17,953 nucleotides of DNA from the NCBI GenBank assembly GCA_937907165.1, contig CALCUH010000189.1, forward strand, positions 1 to 17,953. Reading direction: 5' to 3'. Origin of the DNA: an uncultured Bacteroidales bacterium (GTDB taxonomy: Bacteria; Bacteroidota; Bacteroidia; Bacteroidales; Paludibacteraceae). A program made the position numbers and the translations under genes. The notes beneath the pieces were generated by a model that was not told where the DNA came from, did no database searches, and saw only the letters and a program-made list of their open reading frames with translations. Shown piece by piece: positions 16,201-17,953 of this stretch (positions are counted from its first letter, which is position 1; every line of letters starts with the position of its first letter).

Positions 16201-17953
16201 TTTCGTCTTATTCTTCACATTATAAAGACCACTCTCGGTATATTTAGTACCGTTCACATCCCAAGTATATTCATTAGCGACCTTTACGACAATAGTGTCA
16301 TAAAAAGAGTTTCCAATCGTCAAATTCAGGGTAGACAAAGAGTCGCAACCCGAAACAGACATATAAGACTTGGTGTAAATACCCGACTTATTGTAAATGG
16401 TTCCATCCCATTCATATGAATCACATTCTATCACACTGAAAGTGTCGTTATATGCAGGAAGGACTTCAATATCCAACTTGAATATGCTATCACATTTACT
16501 ACCGTTATTAATAGTATCGTAATAAATGCCAGATTCGGTATAAACTTTACCATTAAATTCGAACTGAGAGCAAACAGTCTCATTTATAGTTCTGAAATAA
16601 GAAGAATCAGCGAAAACTTTGAGAAGAGCGTAACCCACATGAGCAGTATCGCCATCTTTCTCGAAATCACGTCCATACCATTGGATAGGGAATTCACTAG
16701 CGCAGATGAAAGTATCGCGGATGATTGCATAAGGACCATCACCGTTTTCATCGACAGTATCACGCTTAATCTCGTAATACTTCTCACACTCCTGACTTTC
16801 GTTTCCTGCTTCATCTCTCACTTTCCAAACGACAGAATCAATAGGGTGTGTATAAACGTTCAAATTGACCGTATAAGAAGGTTCTCTATAAAGGAGGAAT
16901 TCGCTTCCGTTTTCACTACGATACAATTGTAATCTCTCTAAAGGCGTACAGTTGTCTTTTGCGACGGTCGCCATTTCACTGATATCGAAAGTGACATTCA
17001 CCACACCAGAAATCGAATCTCTCTTCAACAAAGAATAGGTAGGCTCTACCTGGCAGTCAAGTGTCGGAGCAACATTATCCGTCACAAACACTTTCTGGGC
17101 TGTTGTAATGGAATCCGCAGCATCAGAAGAGGTCGTCACGAACAAAACAGCTTTCCAATAAATGGAGTCCCCGTTGGCAGCCTTCGTAGTGGCATTGTTC
17201 ACAAAGGTATTCCACGAAGCGTTTTTATCGGTACGATAGTAATAAACCACCTTGTCTAAGTCCTTCGCGCAATATGAATATGCAGGAGCGACAAGCGCCA
17301 CGTCAGCCTTACAATCAGCGCCGGCGTATGCATGGATATCATCCAAATCGTCGTTCCAGTTCAAAACGTGGCTGACCGGAGACTTGAACTCAATTGTGTC
17401 TGGACAAACGCCGTTTTCTCCAGCGATAGCGAAATAGAAGAAGTCTGTCTCCTTATCGGATTTCTTGAATGAATAAGAAGTTCCGTTACCGACCACTGTT
17501 TTCGATTCATCCAACCATGACAACTCTTTCCATAGTTCTCCAGGATTGAAGTTGAAGTTCACATTTTCGCCTGGACAAGCGTACTTGACTTTCTCAGCAT
17601 TGATTTCGCCCAAATCAGGATAGTAGCTGATGGTAAATCCGTAAGCAACGCCATAGATACCATCCTCGCAATTCACCTCAGGATAACGATCTTCCTCTTT
17701 GGCGACACCCTGATTCTTTTTCTGATCATAGAAATTCACAATTTGATCGATACGGGTCTTGGAACGCGCCAAAATGGTACGACACTCAGCGCCACTTGGG
17801 AAAGTGGTGAGATCCACATCGTAAACATTACTCTCGGAGTAAGGGTTGTTTCCTGTGATCAGATTCTTCCAATCAGCATTCGCATTCTCACGATACTGAT
17901 ACAAATAGAAATGTTCATCAGCGAAATAATCTTTTGCGGAAGAACCATCCTTC
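10300..17953 (-). CDS. Giant multi-domain T9SS-secreted surface protein (putative adhesin), N-terminus missing
   Basis: At least 2,550 codons are open to the right edge, so signal peptide and N-terminus are outside. The last 81 residues (ITAYPVPAIADQEFTI to the end) match the Por/T9SS type A C-terminal sorting domain, which directs export across the outer membrane and attachment to the surface. From the visible N-terminus the order is: an Ig-like region (to about 17350); HYR-like superdomain 1 (17346-16593); 20 modules of about 50 residues (16590-13290); superdomain 2 (13287-12544); 9 further modules (12540-11203); an acidic Ser/Thr linker (about 11155-11062); an Ig-like region (about 11061-10546); and the sorting domain. 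Modules follow CxSYxWNGxxYxxSGxY, then GCDSIxxLxLTI. Such arrays occur in large Bacteroidota surface proteins and suggest a long, possibly disulfide-stiffened stalk. No enzyme domain was seen. Adhesion or matrix function is inference. An OmpA-barrel gene follows in the same apparent unit. Confidence 0.88.
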   Translation of the reverse strand, partial: KDGSSAKDYFADEHFYLYQYRENANADWKNLITGNNPYSESNVYDVDLTTFPSGAECRTILARSKTRIDQIVNFYDQKKNQGVAKEEDRYPEVNCEDGIYGVAYGFTISYYPDLGEINAEKVKYACPGENVNFNFNPGELWKELSWLDESKTVVGNGTSYSFKKSDKETDFFYFAIAGENGVCPDTIEFKSPVSHVLNWNDDLDDIHAYAGADCKADVALVAPAYSYCAKDLDKVVYYYRTDKNASWNTFVNNATTKAANGDSIYWKAVLFVTTSSDAADSITTAQKVFVTDNVAPTLDCQVEPTYSLLKRDSISGVVNVTFDISEMATVAKDNCTPLERLQLYRSENGSEFLLYREPSYTVNLNVYTHPIDSVVWKVRDEAGNESQECEKYYEIKRDTVDENGDGPYAIIRDTFICASEFPIQWYGRDFEKDGDTAHVGYALLKVFADSSYFRTINETVCSQFEFNGKVYTESGIYYDTINNGSKCDSIFKLDIEVLPAYNDTFSVIECDSYEWDGTIYNKSGIYTKSYMSVSGCDSLSTLNLTIGNSFYDTIVVKVANEYTWDVNGTKYTESGLYNVKNKTKEDCDSIYTLDLTIYKPSYGTERHTLCSSELPFVYNPSFAHLGDPASKLVVSDTTFIFPRFEQGDSIITFRMTILEPSSSSHDRNVCANEFPYTFNARNGLVVYSPATTDTSFVLENRVGCDSTIYLHLNILQPSSATTIDTVVCELFEYDGVGYTKDTSFSVTRSNAAGCDSVINLNVKVNHAIYTTDDRGEVCDSIRWHGHLYTESTNTAHFDTVSVATGCDSIVTLNVVVNHSAHTRDQLNLCSSNFVGGFYTTPQGITLNEPSLSEMPMEIDTMARLTTVKGCDSIVDLRVFIGETIQIFDTVIARDSFSWRDNNTYYSDVTIIGDPVKPVGGCDSSSSLSLHIIPTKYATLYDTSCNRYTFNYGSVRLTTEKDTVWTLKYEYDTLLVLSKDTIVYGDSILTVNVKVNHSDTVYLSDYGCGSYVWNGRTYIRSGFYEHHEPSKVTGCDSTAILDLTIFQSSADTTYKTVCGEYTWSLTNETYDKTGLYYDTISYLNGCDSLVHVLDLIVNKPSSDTLKFILPYSSYDTLEIEGVQPAITAIQHLNGTLETIVPAITPQISRMKNSVDCDSLLYADVTILESSDTTFIYDTICAQNLPYNWSSFSAYKDTTVALKNMLGGDSIVVLNLLVNTASEPVTDRFDECGLFYEWNGNLYENSARDTILLSDVNGCDSIVYLDLSLRKPSYFVEQISSCDSFEWNGKTYYESIEANAERINNTFNSAVTGIIPRGEKLPYYIASEKNVAGCDSVVMLSLNITKTVYGDTIHETVCDSILWLVNDDHADGVYRNSGLYSAVRVSKVSNCDSVSFLDLTVLKSTTLDTTMTACENQPIVFSGIKINVDTTVILENFTGCDSIVNITVKRNPVYDTTFVKQICDSVFSWEGKEYKNSGVYVDTFKTAICGCDSIVRLDLTLNQTPIVTIDTTVCGRFSWNGKSYASSATISDTFKSVAGCDSVVLVNLTVSQPTFVPLTDLEANAGDDCKAEILLDGYKPAFSYCDDDVKAEYAFSSDSISWKSVDTIATAIVADGDTIYWKVILSDEFGKLDSAAISQKVKVSDKTSPIFVEECSAWTSVYSVIDTISGNVKFSLAADSIRAKMSDNCTETSDLDVQWSVNGNAFEKFVGDTTFMLNAYKGDSVTISWKIVDEAGNASEICDKTYEIDRDTLGPDEKKYSIIRDTMVCSNMMPFSWYGATFNNDGDTAHVGSTLLSVHVDKSFFKTDSVVACGSYLWRDGVTYTENNNTAVFKKSNATSCDSVYTLNLIILQPSKIDTVLNVCEGSLPVSLGGSLISGDTTLALTNAAGCDSVVNVKLNVVSVLRDTIAFTSCGSYVWNNVKYETSGFYADTISSAAGCDSITVLDLTIARPSFDTVVAKNQCAPYMFNGKGYTASGVYNDTLVTAAGCDSIVTLNLTIAPVLYDTVTVRIYCGSYPWNGASYDTTGLYNDTLSSSFGCDSVVTLNLTVEPKSHFIELNTCEGVPGSYKGVSFYSDTVFSRLGDTDCDEYYYVTLHVTPAMSGDTAKVFACNSYEWYGHTFTQSGIYTDTVKSLTGCDSTAVLALTISNEPIMGDTSYISACESYDWKGVTLTESGVYYDTLISAIGCDSILSLNLTIGHPDTITIDTTILVGDSIYIHGLSVENAGYGSYHYDTTEIASTGCEILYHVTVNAAGIPIVIDSVEISGGENGYDSKKIIDGEDNGDSDTTSTSPSTKGPKFNVKGGLWFCEGDVANLKCFATGAPDSFAVFFSDSITLAAGFEDQAASMENDSMVRFNIPENVPAGYYEANVQLFGQGKSSEAIKFRFYVSMSNDVIKRKWNDVVVCSNPDSFFVAYQWYRDNEKIGGATGQYYNELTGVDGVYSLDVVTKYGDTLHVCGKSFDIILPEFSITAYPVPAIADQEFTIQVNGLDKAQLNQAKLVIYSIDGVVMYKDLDGLSEKNILTLPIGDYVAVVTVDNGLSASCKILVRP
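10303..10545 (-). other. T9SS type A C-terminal sorting domain
   Basis: This segment codes for the final 81 residues. Features are AYPVPA near the start (the family's YPNP-like motif), LVIYSIDGVVMYKDLDGL in the middle (like v-iyd-tGk), LPIGDYVAVVTVDNG (the L-aGxYvv motif) and the closing strand SCKILVRP. These match the conserved blocks of the Por secretion tail. In known systems the tail is recognised by the T9SS and removed by a sortase-like PorU, with the mature protein then linked to A-LPS. Confidence 0.88.
11062..11155 (-). other. Acidic, Ser/Thr-rich linker in the giant protein
   Basis: A low-complexity stretch rich in Asp, Gly, Ser and Thr (GEDNGDSDTTSTSPSTKGP) separates the last repeat module from the C-terminal Ig-like region. 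It looks like a flexible hinge and is rich in Ser/Thr that could carry O-glycans of the Bacteroidota D-S/T type (DS and DT pairs are present). Confidence 0.5.
11203..12540 (-). repeat. Repeat array B: nine ~50-residue GCDS modules
   Basis: Nine modules in tandem. Their GCDS-type boxes lie near 12430, 12280, 12133, 11983, 11833, 11690, 11540, 11386 and 11228 and are mostly 147-154 bases apart. Modules 3-5 and 7-8 fit the consensus best, for example SCGSYVWNNVKYETSGFYAD then AAGCDSITVLDLTI. Module 2 belongs to a second class lacking the WNG-Y-SG-Y block. Module 6 is degenerate (DTDCDEYYY). Module 9 has lost the first cysteine (ILVGDS in its place) and keeps TGCE. Confidence 0.88.
12544..13287 (-). 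repeat. HYR-like superdomain, copy 2
   Basis: About 248 residues that repeat the layout of copy 1 (16593-17346). Shared landmarks in order are AGDDCKAEI, GDTIYWKV, KVSDKTSP, ISGNV, DNCT, WKIVDEAGNASEICDKTYEI, RDT, SIIRDT and NDGDTAHVG. The DNC plus W-x-x-x-DEAGN-x-x-x-C pattern is that of hyalin-repeat (HYR) domains. It separates array A from array B. Confidence 0.8.
13290..16590 (-). repeat. Repeat array A: twenty ~50-residue GCDS modules
   Basis: Twenty modules with GCDS-type boxes near 16486, 16338, 16186, 16004, 15835, 15684, 15529, 15337, 15185, 14993, 14844, 14692, 14482, 14330, 14176, 13950, 13780, 13632, 13480 and 13333. Common spacing is 147-152 bases; some modules carry insertions, the largest of about 26 residues in module 16. 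Modules 3, 9 and 13 lack the first cysteine, and modules 4, 10 and 14 have Gly in place of the second (QGDS, YGDS, GGDS). Module 19 has an extra cysteine (ICGCDS). The copies are well diverged in sequence, so the array is old rather than freshly expanded. Confidence 0.9.
16593..17346 (-). repeat. HYR-like superdomain, copy 1
   Basis: About 251 residues homologous to copy 2, about 4.05 kb away. Landmarks are AGADCKADV, GDSIYWKA, FVTDNVAP, ISGVV, DNCT, WKVRDEAGNESQECEKYYEI, RDT, AIIRDT and KDGDTAHVG. Similarity is visible at DNA level too, for example around 16630-16731 against 12583-12680. It comes immediately before array A. Confidence 0.8.

Noticed and set aside
11203..16590. DNA repeats as a CRISPR array or recent tandem duplication
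   Set aside because: The ~150-base period matches a protein module in frame, and the copies are conserved as protein but well diverged as DNA, with varied lengths.

Overview
This 17,953-base window looks like chromosomal DNA from a Bacteroidota bacterium, most likely of the order Bacteroidales. Four things point that way: a giant surface protein ending in a type IX secretion (T9SS) sorting domain; promoter boxes of the Bacteroides TAnnTTTG type in front of several genes; a coenzyme-B12-dependent ribonucleotide reductase of the kind common in Bacteroidales; and an NfnS/NfnL pair, which suits anaerobic redox metabolism. The genus cannot be fixed from sequence alone.

Left part (1-8060, housekeeping and redox). 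The minus strand carries the first third of a class II ribonucleotide reductase, running off the left edge. After a 361-base AT-rich gap come a membrane acyltransferase-3 protein and a CrtI/phytoene-desaturase-like FAD oxidoreductase, also on the minus strand. The replicative helicase gene dnaB is the only plus-strand gene. A symmetrical hairpin separates it from the convergent nfnS-nfnL unit, the two subunits of NADH-dependent reduced-ferredoxin:NADP+ oxidoreductase.

Right part (8062-17953, cell envelope, all minus strand). A gene for a short secreted BatD-like protein has its own promoter. Upstream of it lies an apparent two-gene unit. The first gene is a giant T9SS cargo protein of at least 2,550 residues, whose N-terminus is beyond the right edge. 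The second, 36 bases downstream, encodes an outer-membrane beta-barrel with a C-terminal OmpA peptidoglycan-binding domain. A strong hairpin with a T-tract ends the unit.

The giant protein has a hierarchical design: [HYR-like superdomain + 20 modules of about 50 residues] followed by [a second copy of the superdomain + 9 modules], then an acidic Ser/Thr linker, an Ig-like region and the sorting domain. Most modules carry two conserved cysteines. In the long array, each of the three modules that lacks the first cysteine is followed at once by a module that lacks the second. This looks like coordinated loss of cysteine pairs and is the most interesting signal in the window. I found no RNA genes, CRISPR arrays, insertion sequences or phage genes.
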